From Klebsiella aerogenes KCTC 2190 (lineage in GTDB: Bacteria > Pseudomonadota > Gammaproteobacteria > Enterobacterales > Enterobacteriaceae): 64,000 bases of DNA. The DNA lies in assembly GCF_000215745.1 (NCBI RefSeq), contig NC_015663.1, forward strand, positions 124,001 through 188,000, given 5' to 3'. Shown here piece after piece: positions 1-9,891 of this stretch (position 1 is the stretch's first letter; every line of letters begins with the position of its first letter). Below the pieces are notes generated by a model that made no database searches, was not told where the DNA came from, and saw only the letters and a list, made by a program, of their open reading frames with translations. The position numbers and the translations under genes are program-made.

Positions 1-1107
1 ATGACCACCCGCTATGATTTGCGCTCGAAAATGTCCGGCGCGCGAATGCTATTCGCTCAGGCGACAGCCTTTCTCGCGGCGCTGATCCCCGGGCAAATCA
101 TGGCCCACGTCGCCGATAAATCGCAGGCGTTTCTCTATATCGGCATTATCTTCGCCCTGCTTTTTGCCTTGCCGTGGATCTTCGTCTGGCGCGGTACCTG
201 GGAGCGCGAGCATCTCCCACCACCGCAGACGCAGCAAGGTTTAGGCAAAACGCTACGTTCGCTGTATAGGGAAATGGCCTCGACCTTCCGTCTGCGGACC
301 TTCCGTATTCATATCATGATGTATGTCGGCGGCGCGGTGGCGTTGGATATTTTCGGCTCGCTGTTTATGCACTATATGACCTACGTGCTACGTGTCGGCA
401 CCTCGCTGGCTTCGCAGGCCATGAGTCTGATGACGCTGTTTCAGTTCTTCGCGATCCCTTTATTTACCTGGCTTTGCATCCGTGTCGGCAACGGCAACGC
501 CTATAAGGTCGCCATCGCGCTGATCCTCTGCGCACTACTGTGGTTCAGCCAATTGACCGCTTCTTTCAGCCATCTTTCCTGGCTGCTACTCGGCGGCGCA
601 ATCGTGATGGGCATCGCCCGCGGCGGCACCTATCTTATCCCATGGAATGTCTACAATTTTCTGCCCGATATCGATGAAGCTTATACCGGCGTGCGGCGTG
701 AAGGGATCTACGCGGGGGTAATGATGCTGACGCGCAAATTCTCCCAGGCGCTGGCGCTGTTTATCGTCGGCCTGGCGCTGGAAGCCTTTGGATTCACCAA
801 AGGCGCCGAAACGCAGAATACCGCCGCGCTGAATGGTATCTGGTGGGTATTCCTCGTTGGCCCCGGCCTGCTGGCCTTACTGGCAATGTATGGCGCGTTT
901 CGTTTTCGCTTGAGCCAGCCGCGACATCAAATCCTGATTAGCGAACTGGAGCGTCTGCGCGCCGGTGGTCATCCACAGGATGCCAGCCCGCAGACCCGCG
1001 AAACTATCGAGCTACTGACCGGCCATCCTCATCGCAACGATCGCTGGCAACACGCCGCCGTTTCTTCTCAAGGAAATCACTATGTCGCAGAAAAACAACC
1101 GTCCTGA
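1..1107 (+). CDS. GPH/MFS-type sugar transporter, likely rhamnogalacturonide transporter (RhiT-like), 5' end cut off
   Basis: The visible 368 residues are the central and C-terminal part of a polytopic inner-membrane carrier. The segment opening the window (TTRYDLRSKMSGARMLFAQ) resembles the conserved cytoplasmic loop of glycoside-pentoside-hexuronide symporters (D-x-R/ER-x-x-L ... R), so the real start lies before base 1 and the ATG at base 1 is probably internal. About seven to eight hydrophobic segments follow, then a hydrophilic tail ending at a stop at 1105-1107. The gene overlaps the downstream GH88/105 hydrolase by 26 bp, which means tight co-expression. In pectin-degrading enterobacteria a transporter and hydrolase of this kind (rhiT-rhiN) import and cleave oligosaccharides released from rhamnogalacturonan I. 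Substrate is inferred from that pairing, not shown directly. Confidence 0.75.
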   Translation: MTTRYDLRSKMSGARMLFAQATAFLAALIPGQIMAHVADKSQAFLYIGIIFALLFALPWIFVWRGTWEREHLPPPQTQQGLGKTLRSLYREMASTFRLRTFRIHIMMYVGGAVALDIFGSLFMHYMTYVLRVGTSLASQAMSLMTLFQFFAIPLFTWLCIRVGNGNAYKVAIALILCALLWFSQLTASFSHLSWLLLGGAIVMGIARGGTYLIPWNVYNFLPDIDEAYTGVRREGIYAGVMMLTRKFSQALALFIVGLALEAFGFTKGAETQNTAALNGIWWVFLVGPGLLALLAMYGAFRFRLSQPRHQILISELERLRAGGHPQDASPQTRETIELLTGHPHRNDRWQHAAVSSQGNHYVAEKQPS

Positions 1108-2179
1108 ATTACAATCACTCATCGAAGCGCTAATCGGCAACTTAACCGCGATTACCGATGATAGCGGCGAGTATTTGCAGCGGCTGGCAGATGGCCGGGT
1201 GGTTGACACCAAAGGTTGGGACGGTTGGGAGTGGACGCATGGCATCGCCCTGTTTGGCCTGTTTCGCTACCAGCAACTGACAGGATCGCTTCGGGCTCGT
1301 GAACTTATCGACGGCTGGTTTAGCGCCCGTTTCGCCGAGGGTACGCCGGAGAAAAACATCAACACCGCTTGTCCGTTTTTAACCCTGGCGCTGTGCTATC
1401 AACAGACGCCGCGCAGCGACTGGCGCGCCTATCTGGAAAGCTGGGGAGATGCGATATATCGCCAGATGCCGCGTACCGAAGAGGGCTGCCTGCAACACGT
1501 CACCTATGAGAATCCCCATCATCAACAAATTTGGGACGATACGCTCATGATGGCGGTACTGCCGCTGGCGATGCTCGGCAAGATGTTTGATAAACCGCGC
1601 TGGGTAGAAGAGGCGAAATTTCAGTTTTTGCAGCACCTGCACTATTTAAGCGACCACCAAAGCGGCCTGTGGTTTCACGGCTGGCATTTCGACGGCAGAC
1701 ACCATTTCGCCGGCGCGCTGTGGGCCCGCGGCAATAGCTGGATAACGCTGGCGATACCGGAACTGCTGGAGATGCTTGAGCTCGACGAGCATGACGCCTT
1801 TTACCGCCAGTTGCAAAATACTCTGCAAATTCAGGTCAGCGCCCTTGCCCGCTGCCAGGCCGAAAACGGCCTATGGCCGACGCTGCTTAACGACCCGGAT
1901 AGTTATCTGGAAGCCTCTGCGACGGCGGGCTTTGCCGCGGGTATTTTCAAGGCGGTGCGCCTCGGCTACCTCGACGATGCGTTTCTGCCGGTCGCCGGGA
2001 AAGCCTGCCGGGGCATTATCGAACATATCTCGCCGCAAGGAGAGTTAACGCAGGTGTCGTTTGGCACGGCGATGGGCAACGACCTCGACCACTATCGTAA
2101 CATCCCCCTGACCGCCATGCCCTACGGCCAGGCAATGGCGATACTGTGCCTGGTTGAAGCGCTACGCCGCACGCTTTAA
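1082..2179 (+). CDS. Glycoside hydrolase family 88/105, unsaturated rhamnogalacturonyl hydrolase (RhiN/YteR-like)
   Basis: This 365-residue protein has the size and motifs of cytoplasmic GH88/GH105 unsaturated uronyl hydrolases, which remove the 4,5-unsaturated galacturonyl residue left by rhamnogalacturonan lyases. Visible signatures include the WDDTLMMAV segment near residue 148, where the first Asp is the likely catalytic residue of this (alpha/alpha)6 family, and an HGWHFDGRHHFAGALWARGN segment near residues 197-216 that fits the active-site rim. No signal peptide is present, consistent with action on imported oligosaccharide. The ATG at 1082 follows AAGGAA by seven bases and lies inside the 3' end of the transporter gene, so translation is likely coupled. 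Family assignment is confident; the exact substrate is inferred. Confidence 0.85.
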   Translation: MSQKNNRPELQSLIEALIGNLTAITDDSGEYLQRLADGRVVDTKGWDGWEWTHGIALFGLFRYQQLTGSLRARELIDGWFSARFAEGTPEKNINTACPFLTLALCYQQTPRSDWRAYLESWGDAIYRQMPRTEEGCLQHVTYENPHHQQIWDDTLMMAVLPLAMLGKMFDKPRWVEEAKFQFLQHLHYLSDHQSGLWFHGWHFDGRHHFAGALWARGNSWITLAIPELLEMLELDEHDAFYRQLQNTLQIQVSALARCQAENGLWPTLLNDPDSYLEASATAGFAAGIFKAVRLGYLDDAFLPVAGKACRGIIEHISPQGELTQVSFGTAMGNDLDHYRNIPLTAMPYGQAMAILCLVEALRRTL

Positions 2180-2184
2180 TACGG

Positions 2185-3843
2185 CTATCTGAGCGCCGTC
2201 AGTTCGGTGCTCAGGCTATCCGCCAGATTACGTGCTCGTACAGGATCGAACATCACGTAAAACGCCGGTGAGGCCTCGCCTGTCTGCTGACAAAGCGTTT
2301 CCATTTCCGATGCGCAGCGATATAACGCCTGCACGTTAATATGGCAAATCTCCCGCATGCTCCAGCTGTTTTCCACCTCTCGGGCGAAGTGCAGAGTAAA
2401 GAAGGCCTTTTGCGCGTGGGTAAACGTCTGACAATAGATCGCCAATCCCTGCCACTCCTCACGCCACCGAAGCGCCAGCGCGGTGGGAAAATCCGCCGTG
2501 AGAGCGAACGCTTGCGCTGCTTTTCCCAGCAGCTGCGCGCTGGCTGCGACCTCATCTTTTTCTTGCGCGATTTGCGTGAGATTAGCCATCGACTTCTGCG
2601 GGTCGTCGCGGGTGAAGTGGATATCCTGCGCCGAACCGGGTAACCAGTGACTGCGCGCCAGTTGTCCGTAAAGGCCCCACACCGCCTGGCCGTAGCTTTC
2701 AGGCAATTGGCTATGGCGATGGAAAACATGGTCTCGCACATATATTGACTGATAGAGCGTCTGCGTCGCCTGCTCAAGCAGCGACTGGAACTGCTGCGCG
2801 ACATCGGCTGGCGGACACCAGCCGTAACGCTGCGCCAGCCATTGCACCAGTAACTGCTGCTGATTTTTCGCCGCCCCTTCGCCCAGCAACTGACTACAGG
2901 CGAAGAGATTACATTCGCTTAACGTCGCAGGGATCCAGTGATTATCGATACTTTCCCAACTGGTTTTACAGATAGCGCCGGTAATGCGCGGGTTGCGACT
3001 CTGACACCACAACAGTCGCCCCTGCAGCTCATCAATACGTAAAAACGGCATGACTCCCCATCCCACTTCTTCGCCGGCAAGATCGATATCGATCCATACA
3101 TCTCGCGTCTGCACCGCCAACAGCGCCGGATTGTTAGGGAAAGCAGGCCAGAAACGTTCCGGCGTGAGTTTTATCGATACCGAAACCGCAGGCGGCAGCG
3201 GTTCAATCGCATCCAGCACGGCGCTGAGATCGTCATTGCTGGCAGGGAAGACACGCAGTACCAGATGCTTATTTTGCGCGGCTACCGCCTGACTCAGGGC
3301 GTTAAAACAGCGGCGGTAGAGCATCAAGCTTTGCGCTGGCTGGCGGGGATCGTCGTGTTGTCTGTCCCACTGCGGACGAGAGATCGGTAATAATCCATCA
3401 GTACTGGAGAGCGCGATAATCAAACCGGTGAGCGCCGGTACGCTTTGACACACGGCGCGGATTTTGTCGGTTAACCAGCGGCTCCAGAAATCGACATCAA
3501 AACGCACCCCGCGCGGGGTATCCAGCAGTTCCGGATGCGCTAATAACAGTTCGGTCGGGAAGCTAAGTTCTTTCGCCTGCAGATAACATCGCAACCCCTG
3601 CTCACGGCAGCGTAACGCCAGCCGGTTGAGATAGATACAGCGCGCTCGTTGTTGGCTCGACAATCGGTCGTTATAGTCAAAAGGCGTATACCCCTGTGGC
3701 GAAACCAGCTTGCCAAATAACTCGGTCTGCCCCACCACCACGGTATTAAAATCATGCTCAATTGCGTATTCAATCAACCGACAGGCCGACGGCCAGTGCC
3801 AGATGTCCTGATTATTGAGCTCCAGCGCCCGCGTTTCCCACAT
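2185..3843 (-). CDS. Unrecognised 552-residue protein, possibly a TIM-barrel carbohydrate-active enzyme
   Basis: I do not recognise this protein. It is soluble, with no signal peptide or membrane segment, and is rich in Trp and Gln. The N-terminal two thirds alternates short hydrophobic strands with helices (FNTVVVGQ near residue 32, ALTGLIIALSSTDG, HLVLRVFPAS, VWIDIDLAG, ITGAICKTSWESIDNHW), which suggests a beta/alpha barrel like those of uronic-acid hydrolases such as GH67; the C-terminal third looks helical. The start is set at the ATG at 3843 because GGAGGG lies just upstream; an in-frame ATG at 3858 and one at 3915 are alternatives with poorer spacing. It converges on the GH88/105 gene with five bases between stops, so a role in breakdown of the same pectic sugars is a reasonable guess, not a finding. 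Confidence 0.7.
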   Translation of the reverse strand: MWETRALELNNQDIWHWPSACRLIEYAIEHDFNTVVVGQTELFGKLVSPQGYTPFDYNDRLSSQQRARCIYLNRLALRCREQGLRCYLQAKELSFPTELLLAHPELLDTPRGVRFDVDFWSRWLTDKIRAVCQSVPALTGLIIALSSTDGLLPISRPQWDRQHDDPRQPAQSLMLYRRCFNALSQAVAAQNKHLVLRVFPASNDDLSAVLDAIEPLPPAVSVSIKLTPERFWPAFPNNPALLAVQTRDVWIDIDLAGEEVGWGVMPFLRIDELQGRLLWCQSRNPRITGAICKTSWESIDNHWIPATLSECNLFACSQLLGEGAAKNQQQLLVQWLAQRYGWCPPADVAQQFQSLLEQATQTLYQSIYVRDHVFHRHSQLPESYGQAVWGLYGQLARSHWLPGSAQDIHFTRDDPQKSMANLTQIAQEKDEVAASAQLLGKAAQAFALTADFPTALALRWREEWQGLAIYCQTFTHAQKAFFTLHFAREVENSWSMREICHINVQALYRCASEMETLCQQTGEASPAFYVMFDPVRARNLADSLSTELTALR

Positions 3844-3930
3844 TGTTTCGCCCTCCATTTCGCCCCTGACTGAACATAACGTAAGCAAACAAACGCGTCC
3901 GCTTTTTCCCGGCATCTGATTGCAAGAAAA

Positions 3931-3959
3931 CTGTCATATTGCTTTGACATAGTTGGACA
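3931..3959 (+). promoter_or_regulatory. Candidate Pho box before ppk
   Basis: CTGTCAT at 3931-3937 is a perfect Pho-box half, followed 11 bases later by CTTTGAC at 3942-3948 (five of seven matches), the spacing PhoB uses. A further TTGGACAT at 3953-3960 repeats TTTGACAT at 3943-3950 with a 10-bp period. A CATAAT element at 3978-3983 could serve as -10. Phosphate-starvation control of ppk would fit polyphosphate synthesis. Inference from motif only. Confidence 0.5.
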
Positions 3960-4020
3960 TTCAATGGCAAAGCTCGCCATAATGAAAAAGCGACGTCAAT
4001 GATCCGGAGTGTGAGTTGTA

Positions 4021-6081
4021 ATGGGCCAGGAAAAGCTATACATCGAAAAAGAACTCAGCTGGTTGTCCTTTAACGAGCGCGTACTTCAGGAAGCGGCGGA
4101 CAAGAGCAACCCGCTTATCGAGCGCATGCGCTTCTTAGGAATTTACTCCAATAACCTTGATGAGTTTTACAAAGTGCGCTTCGCTGAACTTAAGCGACGC
4201 ATTCTTATCAGTGAAGAACAAGGTAGTACCGCCCATTCGCGTCATCTGTTAGGCAAAATCCAGGCCCGCGTGCTGAAGGCCGATCAGGAATTTGATGGTC
4301 TCTATAATGAACTGCTGCTGGAAATGGCGCGTAATCAGATCTTCCTGATTAACGAACGCCAGCTGTCCGTTAACCAGCAATCCTGGTTACGCAACTACTT
4401 CAAACAGTATCTGCGCCAGCATATTTCGCCGATTCTGATCAACCGCGAGACGGACCTGGTTCAATTCCTGAAAGATGATTACACCTATCTGGCGGTGGAG
4501 ATTATCCGCGGCGATACCATTAACTATGCGCTGCTGGAGATTCCATCCGATAAGGTGCCACGCTTTGTGAACCTGCCGCCGGAGACGCCGCGACGCCGCA
4601 AACCGATGATTCTGCTGGATAACATTCTGCGTTACTGCCTGGATGATATCTTTAAGGGCTTCTTTGACTACGATGCCCTGAATGCATACTCGATGAAAAT
4701 GACCCGTGATGCCGAGTACGATCTGGTACACGAAATGGAATCGAGCCTGATGGAGCTGATGTCCTCCAGCCTGAAGCAGCGCTTAACCGCCGAGCCGGTG
4801 CGTTTTGTCTACCAGCGCGATATGCCGGATGCGATGGTCGAAATGCTGCGCGATAAGCTCTCCATCTCGAACTACGATTCGATGCTGCCGGGCGGTCGTT
4901 ATCACAACTTTAAAGACTTTATCGGTTTCCCGAATGTTGGCAAGGCCAATCTGGTCAACAAACCGATGCCGCGCCTGCGTCACCTGTGGTTCGATAAATT
5001 CCGCAACGGCTTTGACGCCATCCGCGAACGCGACGTACTGCTCTACTATCCGTATCATACCTTCGAGCACGTGCTTGAACTGCTGCGTCAGGCCTCGTTC
5101 GACCCAAGCGTGCTGGCAATCAAAATCAATATCTACCGCGTCGCTAAGGATTCACGGATTATCGATTCGATGATCCACGCCGCCCACAACGGTAAAAAAG
5201 TGACCGTGGTGGTTGAACTGCAGGCTCGCTTCGACGAAGAGGCCAATATTCACTGGGCCAAACGTCTGACAGAAGCCGGCGTACACGTTATCTTCTCGGC
5301 GCCGGGGCTGAAGATCCACGCCAAACTCTTCCTCATTTCGCGTAAAGAAGGCGATGAGGTAGTGCGTTATGCGCATATCGGCACCGGCAACTTCAACGAG
5401 AAAACCGCTCGTATCTACACCGACTATTCGCTCCTCACCGCCGACGCGCGCATCACTAATGAAGTCCGTCGCGTGTTTAATTTTATCGAAAACCCTTACC
5501 GGCCAGTCAGCTTCGACTACCTGTTGGTATCGCCGCAGAACTCGCGTCGTCTGCTGTATGAAATGATCGACCGCGAAATCGCCAATGCGCAAAATGGGCA
5601 ACCGTCCGGAATTACGCTTAAATTAAATAACCTGGTCGATAAAGGGCTGGTGGACAGACTCTATGCCGCCTCCAGTACCGGCGTGCCGGTTAACCTGCTT
5701 ATCCGCGGCATGTGCTCGCTAATCCCGGGTCTTGAGGGAATTAGCGAAAATATTCGCGTGATTAGTATCGTTGACCGTTTCCTTGAGCACGATAGGGTCT
5801 ATTGTTTTGAAAACGGTGGTGATAAACAGGTGTGGTTATCCTCCGCCGACTGGATGACGCGCAACATCGACTATCGTATCGAAGTCGCCGTACCGCTGCT
5901 GGACCCGCGTCTGAAGCAACGCGTATTGGATATTCTCGATATCCTGTTCAACGATACCGTAAAAGCGCGCTATCTTGATAAAGAACTGAGTAATCGCTAC
6001 GTGCCGCGCGGCAATCGCCGCAAAGTACGCGCACAGATAGCGATTTACGATTATCTCAAATCACTCGAACAACCCGATTAA
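4021..6081 (+). CDS. ppk: Polyphosphate kinase PPK1
   Basis: PPK1 reversibly polymerises the gamma phosphate of ATP into polyphosphate at the inner face of the membrane. The 686-residue product matches the E. coli enzyme (688) over its full length: the N-terminal [19 protein letters not shown] segment, the central head domain, and the phospholipase-D-like C-terminal half. [13 protein letters not shown] near residue 430 carries the His that is autophosphorylated, and VYCFENGG ... [17 protein letters not shown] near residues 595-625 contributes the second catalytic segment. The ATG at 4021 has a GGAG about a dozen bases upstream. It is followed after three bases by ppx, so kinase and exopolyphosphatase form one operon as in E. 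coli. The upstream neighbours differ from E. coli, where purMN precede ppk. Confidence 0.98.
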   Translation: MGQEKLYIEKELSWLSFNERVLQEAADKSNPLIERMRFLGIYSNNLDEFYKVRFAELKRRILISEEQGSTAHSRHLLGKIQARVLKADQEFDGLYNELLLEMARNQIFLINERQLSVNQQSWLRNYFKQYLRQHISPILINRETDLVQFLKDDYTYLAVEIIRGDTINYALLEIPSDKVPRFVNLPPETPRRRKPMILLDNILRYCLDDIFKGFFDYDALNAYSMKMTRDAEYDLVHEMESSLMELMSSSLKQRLTAEPVRFVYQRDMPDAMVEMLRDKLSISNYDSMLPGGRYHNFKDFIGFPNVGKANLVNKPMPRLRHLWFDKFRNGFDAIRERDVLLYYPYHTFEHVLELLRQASFDPSVLAIKINIYRVAKDSRIIDSMIHAAHNGKKVTVVVELQARFDEEANIHWAKRLTEAGVHVIFSAPGLKIHAKLFLISRKEGDEVVRYAHIGTGNFNEKTARIYTDYSLLTADARITNEVRRVFNFIENPYRPVSFDYLLVSPQNSRRLLYEMIDREIANAQNGQPSGITLKLNNLVDKGLVDRLYAASSTGVPVNLLIRGMCSLIPGLEGISENIRVISIVDRFLEHDRVYCFENGGDKQVWLSSADWMTRNIDYRIEVAVPLLDPRLKQRVLDILDILFNDTVKARYLDKELSNRYVPRGNRRKVRAQIAIYDYLKSLEQPD

Positions 6082-6084
6082 CCT

Positions 6085-7611
6085 ATGCCAATAAACGAAA
6101 AAACCCCTCGGCCGCAGGAGTTCGCTGCGGTCGACCTTGGTTCGAACAGTTTTCATATGGTGATCGCCCGTGTCGTCGACGGGGCAATGCAGATCATCGG
6201 TCGCCTGAAGCAGCGCGTCCACCTGGCCGATGGCCTGGATGAAAACTCGGTGTTGAGCGAAGAAGCGATTACTCGTGGGCTGAACTGCCTGTCGCTGTTT
6301 GCGGAACGTCTGCAGGGATTCTCCCCTTCCAGCGTTTGTATCGTCGGGACGCATACCCTGCGCCAGGCGGCTAACGCGGCGGATTTTCTCAAACGAGCGG
6401 AAAAAGTTATCCCTTATCCCATCGAAATAATCTCCGGTAACGAAGAAGCGCGTCTGATTTTTATGGGCGTCGAACATACGCAACCGGAGCGCGGCCGTAA
6501 GCTGGTTATCGACATCGGCGGCGGTTCGACTGAGCTCGTCATCGGCGAAGATTTCGAGCCCCGCCTGGTTGAAAGCCGACGTATGGGCTGCGTAAGCTTC
6601 TCGCAGGCCTATTTCGCCGGCGGCGTTATCAATAAAGAAAACTTCCAGCGCGCGCGCCTGGCGGCGGTGCAGAAACTGGAAACCCTGGCCTGGCAGTTCC
6701 GTATTCAGGGGTGGAACGTGGCGCTGGGCGCCTCTGGCACCATCAAAGCCGCGCACGAAGTGCTGGTCGCCATGGGGGAGAAAGACGGCTTCATTACCCC
6801 GGAACGTCTTGAAATGCTGGTCAGTGAGCTTCTGAAGAATAAAAACTTCGACTCATTAAGCCTGCCGGGATTGTCGGAGGACCGCAAAGCGGTATTCGCC
6901 CCGGGTCTGGCGATTTTGTGCGGGGTATTCGACGCGCTGGCGATCAAAGAACTGCGCCTGTCCGACGGCGCCCTGCGCGAAGGCGTGTTGTACGAGATGG
7001 AAGGTCGCTTCCGCCACCAGGATATTCGCAGCCGTACGGCCCAGAGCCTGGCGAACCAGTACAATATCGATCGCGAACAGGCGCGCCGGGTACTGGAGAC
7101 TACCACTCAGATGCTGGAACAGTGGCAGGAGCAAAACCCGAAACTGGCTAACCCGCATCTGTCTGCCCTGCTGAAGTGGGCGGTAATGCTACATGAAGTG
7201 GGGCTGAACATTAACCACAGCGGCATGCATCGCCACTCTGCCTATATCCTGCAAAATAGCGATCTGCCGGGCTTTAATCAGGAGCAGCAGACACTGATGG
7301 CCACGCTGGTGCGCTATCACCGCAAAGCTATCAAGCTTGATGATTTGCCGCGTTTTACCTTGTTCAAGAAAAAACAGTTCTTGCCGCTGATCCAACTACT
7401 GCGTCTGGGCGTATTACTGAACAATCAGCGTCAGGCGACCACTACGCCGCCAAAACTGACATTGAAGACAGAAGCCAACCACTGGACGTTAATTTTCCCG
7501 CATGACTGGTTTAGCCAGAATGCGTTGGTGCTGCTGGATCTGGAAAAAGAGCAACAGTACTGGGAAGGCGTGCCGGAATGGCTGCTGAAAATTACTGAGG
7601 AAGAGGTATAA
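6085..7611 (+). CDS. ppx: Exopolyphosphatase
   Basis: Ppx releases orthophosphate from the ends of long-chain polyphosphate and belongs to the Ppx/GppA family of the actin-like ATPase fold. The 508-residue product (E. coli 513) shows the phosphate-1 motif [13 protein letters not shown] at residues 13-25, the DIGGGSTEL phosphate-2 motif near residue 143, and a C-terminal HD-like helical domain with [20 protein letters not shown] near residues 370-390. The start codon lies three bases after the ppk stop, so both proteins come from the same message. The final codons are followed by a strong hairpin that ends the operon. Confidence 0.98.
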   Translation: MPINEKTPRPQEFAAVDLGSNSFHMVIARVVDGAMQIIGRLKQRVHLADGLDENSVLSEEAITRGLNCLSLFAERLQGFSPSSVCIVGTHTLRQAANAADFLKRAEKVIPYPIEIISGNEEARLIFMGVEHTQPERGRKLVIDIGGGSTELVIGEDFEPRLVESRRMGCVSFSQAYFAGGVINKENFQRARLAAVQKLETLAWQFRIQGWNVALGASGTIKAAHEVLVAMGEKDGFITPERLEMLVSELLKNKNFDSLSLPGLSEDRKAVFAPGLAILCGVFDALAIKELRLSDGALREGVLYEMEGRFRHQDIRSRTAQSLANQYNIDREQARRVLETTTQMLEQWQEQNPKLANPHLSALLKWAVMLHEVGLNINHSGMHRHSAYILQNSDLPGFNQEQQTLMATLVRYHRKAIKLDDLPRFTLFKKKQFLPLIQLLRLGVLLNNQRQATTTPPKLTLKTEANHWTLIFPHDWFSQNALVLLDLEKEQQYWEGVPEWLLKITEEEV

Positions 7612-7631
7612 AGCTGGCATCTTTGACTAAA

Positions 7632-7662
7632 ATGGCCGGGTCATACGCCCGGCCGTTTTTTA
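7632..7662. terminator. Bidirectional terminator between ppx and yfgF
   Basis: GGCCGGG (7634-7640) pairs with CCCGGCC (7648-7654) around a 7-base loop and is followed by a run of T on the plus strand; an A-rich flank gives a weaker T tract on the minus strand. It overlaps the yfgF stop codon and can serve both convergent genes. Confidence 0.85.
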
Positions 7663-9891
7663 TGCGACGTCAGCCGCGCAGGCTAGCTGTTCAATCGGGA
7701 CCGGCATACCAATATCATAGCCCTGCATATAATCAATCCCCAGCGAAATCACCGCCTGGCGGATCTCCGGCGATTCCACATACTCCGCTACTACCTGCAT
7801 ATTTTTGATTTGCGCCAACCGGCAAATCGACGCCACAACCTGATAATCCAGACTGCTGGTGACCAGATTACGGATAAAGCTACCGTCAATTTTCAGCATA
7901 TCAACGTTAAGCGTTTTCAGCCGCGCATAGCTGGCATAGCCGGTACCGAAATCATCAATCGCCACCCGGCATCCCAACTCCTGCAACCGCGCGAGCGTTT
8001 GTTGCGCCTGCTCCGGATTACTGAGCGAGTGATTTTCCGTCAGCTCAAAAATAAGCTGCCAGGGCTCAATATTATAATGATGCAGCATTTCCTCGACTTC
8101 GTCCGGGAAACGGCTGCGGCTGACCGAAACTGGCGACAGATTGATGGCCAAACGCATGCCCGGCAACGTATGGCGATTATCGTTCATAAAAGCCAGCGTA
8201 TTGTCGATAACCCAGTTGTCGATGCGCGAAGCCAGGCCAAATTCGTGCGCCGCAGGCAAAAAATTATCCGGCGCAACCAGCTCCCCCTGCTCGCCCACCA
8301 TACGCAACAGGACTTCATGATAGCTATCGCCGCGCATGCCGATAATGGGCTGCGCCATCAGCCGAAAACGATTCTGATCCAGCGCCTGCAGGATCTGGTT
8401 CATCATTGACACACGTTCTTTTAACCCCTGCTGAACGTGAACGGCGCCGCGGCGCTGCACGTTTTCCGGGTGGCCGCTGGTCAATGACATGTCGGCTATA
8501 TTATTCAGTTCGCCGAGCAGTAAATACAGATGCTTGACAGGAGAACGTACGTTGCAATAGCTGATCCCGACAGGCGGCTGTAGCGGAATACCATCCCAGA
8601 TAAAACGGAACTGCTTAATCCGCTCATCCAGCATCACGATGCGTTTTTGATGGTCGTCGCTATTCAGGCGTATCACCAGGTCATGGCCCGAAAGGTGATA
8701 GACCATTTCGTTCGGCTGCAGTATGTGACTCAGGTATTCCGACAGCTGCTGCTTATACTGAATGCGTAGCATCACGCCGTAGTGCCGCCCAAGCAACTCC
8801 AGCTCTGGCATGCGTAAAAAGCACAGCACCGACCAGGTCGAGTGGTTTAGCGCTCGGCTCAGGGCCCGTAAATTCGGCATATGAACGACCGGGTCGAGAA
8901 AGGCCATCCGGCGAACCCGACGGTGGATCATCCGCTGCTGCGTCGCCAGCATTGCCATATAAGCGATAATAAAAGAGAACACCAGGTAACTGGAGGAGGT
9001 AATCGCCAGCTGGTTATTGTAGATCGGGGAAAATGGCAGGTAGCTGTAATGAAAATGGATAACCAGAATTAATATCGGCGGCCACGCCAGGGAAATAAAA
9101 CGATAGCCAAAACGCATCGCCCCCCACAACATGACCGGCATAAGTAATGACAATGTATAATTTGTGCTAAATATCGTGCTGCTGGCATTTAACGGCATGA
9201 ATAATAAAGCCAGTATTATTAACAATACTATTGCCCAGACAATAATTTCCAGCGGTTTTATTTTTTGGTCGATTTGTAAACGCACCTGGGATATAAAGCC
9301 GCGTAAGTGTAGCGGATTACGAATAACACGCAGCAAAAAATAGCACAGCGGCACACCGGTCAGACACCCTACCATCAGCGCCTGAAAAGTGATTAACGAT
9401 CGTAAACTAAATGGCGTTGACCCCACCAGTTCCGCCGCCCGCGGATGCAGGCCAAGATACTCAGCAATCTGCGAAATAATGAGAAAAATTACCGAGGGCA
9501 GCAGCATTTGCCAGAACAGCCGATGCGGCATCAGGGCAACATTACCATGTGAAATCTGCTGACGGCGTGGAACGAAAATGCGATAACCGCCCCAGCACAG
9601 CACTGAGGGGATCAAAAAATGAAACAATACGCCGATAGATTGCTCGAAGGTCATTCCGCGCGTAATGGTCAGCAGCAAGCCGACTATAATGCCCGGAATC
9701 GCCGCCCAGCCGAAAAACAGCATCAGGCTCAATACTAACGCCAGCGGAAGATAAAACAGAAAGACGGTGTGACCGTTAAGATTTGCAAATGTATTCGCGG
9801 CGCGCGCCAGCGGCAACAGCAGCGTAGGGAGGATGAGCGGTAGTGCCCACCATTTATCCTGATATCGTTTGTATAGTTTAATAATACTCAT
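7660..9891 (-). CDS. yfgF: Membrane c-di-GMP phosphodiesterase YfgF (MASE1 + degenerate GGDEF + EAL)
   Basis: The 743-residue protein begins with about 300 residues of hydrophobic helices typical of a MASE1 sensor region, then a GGDEF-like domain and an EAL domain. The diguanylate cyclase signature is lost: the place of GGDEF reads LSGHDL, so cyclase activity is not expected. The EAL domain keeps the key residues, with EVLLR in place of EALLR, DDFGTGYASYARL, LKIDGSF, VAEYVES and MQGYDIG, so hydrolysis of c-di-GMP is expected. E. coli YfgF (PdeA) is an anaerobic phosphodiesterase controlled by FNR, and an FNR-like site is present here as well. It is transcribed away from yfgG. Confidence 0.95.
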   Translation of the reverse strand: MSIIKLYKRYQDKWWALPLILPTLLLPLARAANTFANLNGHTVFLFYLPLALVLSLMLFFGWAAIPGIIVGLLLTITRGMTFEQSIGVLFHFLIPSVLCWGGYRIFVPRRQQISHGNVALMPHRLFWQMLLPSVIFLIISQIAEYLGLHPRAAELVGSTPFSLRSLITFQALMVGCLTGVPLCYFLLRVIRNPLHLRGFISQVRLQIDQKIKPLEIIVWAIVLLIILALLFMPLNASSTIFSTNYTLSLLMPVMLWGAMRFGYRFISLAWPPILILVIHFHYSYLPFSPIYNNQLAITSSSYLVFSFIIAYMAMLATQQRMIHRRVRRMAFLDPVVHMPNLRALSRALNHSTWSVLCFLRMPELELLGRHYGVMLRIQYKQQLSEYLSHILQPNEMVYHLSGHDLVIRLNSDDHQKRIVMLDERIKQFRFIWDGIPLQPPVGISYCNVRSPVKHLYLLLGELNNIADMSLTSGHPENVQRRGAVHVQQGLKERVSMMNQILQALDQNRFRLMAQPIIGMRGDSYHEVLLRMVGEQGELVAPDNFLPAAHEFGLASRIDNWVIDNTLAFMNDNRHTLPGMRLAINLSPVSVSRSRFPDEVEEMLHHYNIEPWQLIFELTENHSLSNPEQAQQTLARLQELGCRVAIDDFGTGYASYARLKTLNVDMLKIDGSFIRNLVTSSLDYQVVASICRLAQIKNMQVVAEYVESPEIRQAVISLGIDYMQGYDIGMPVPIEQLACAADVA

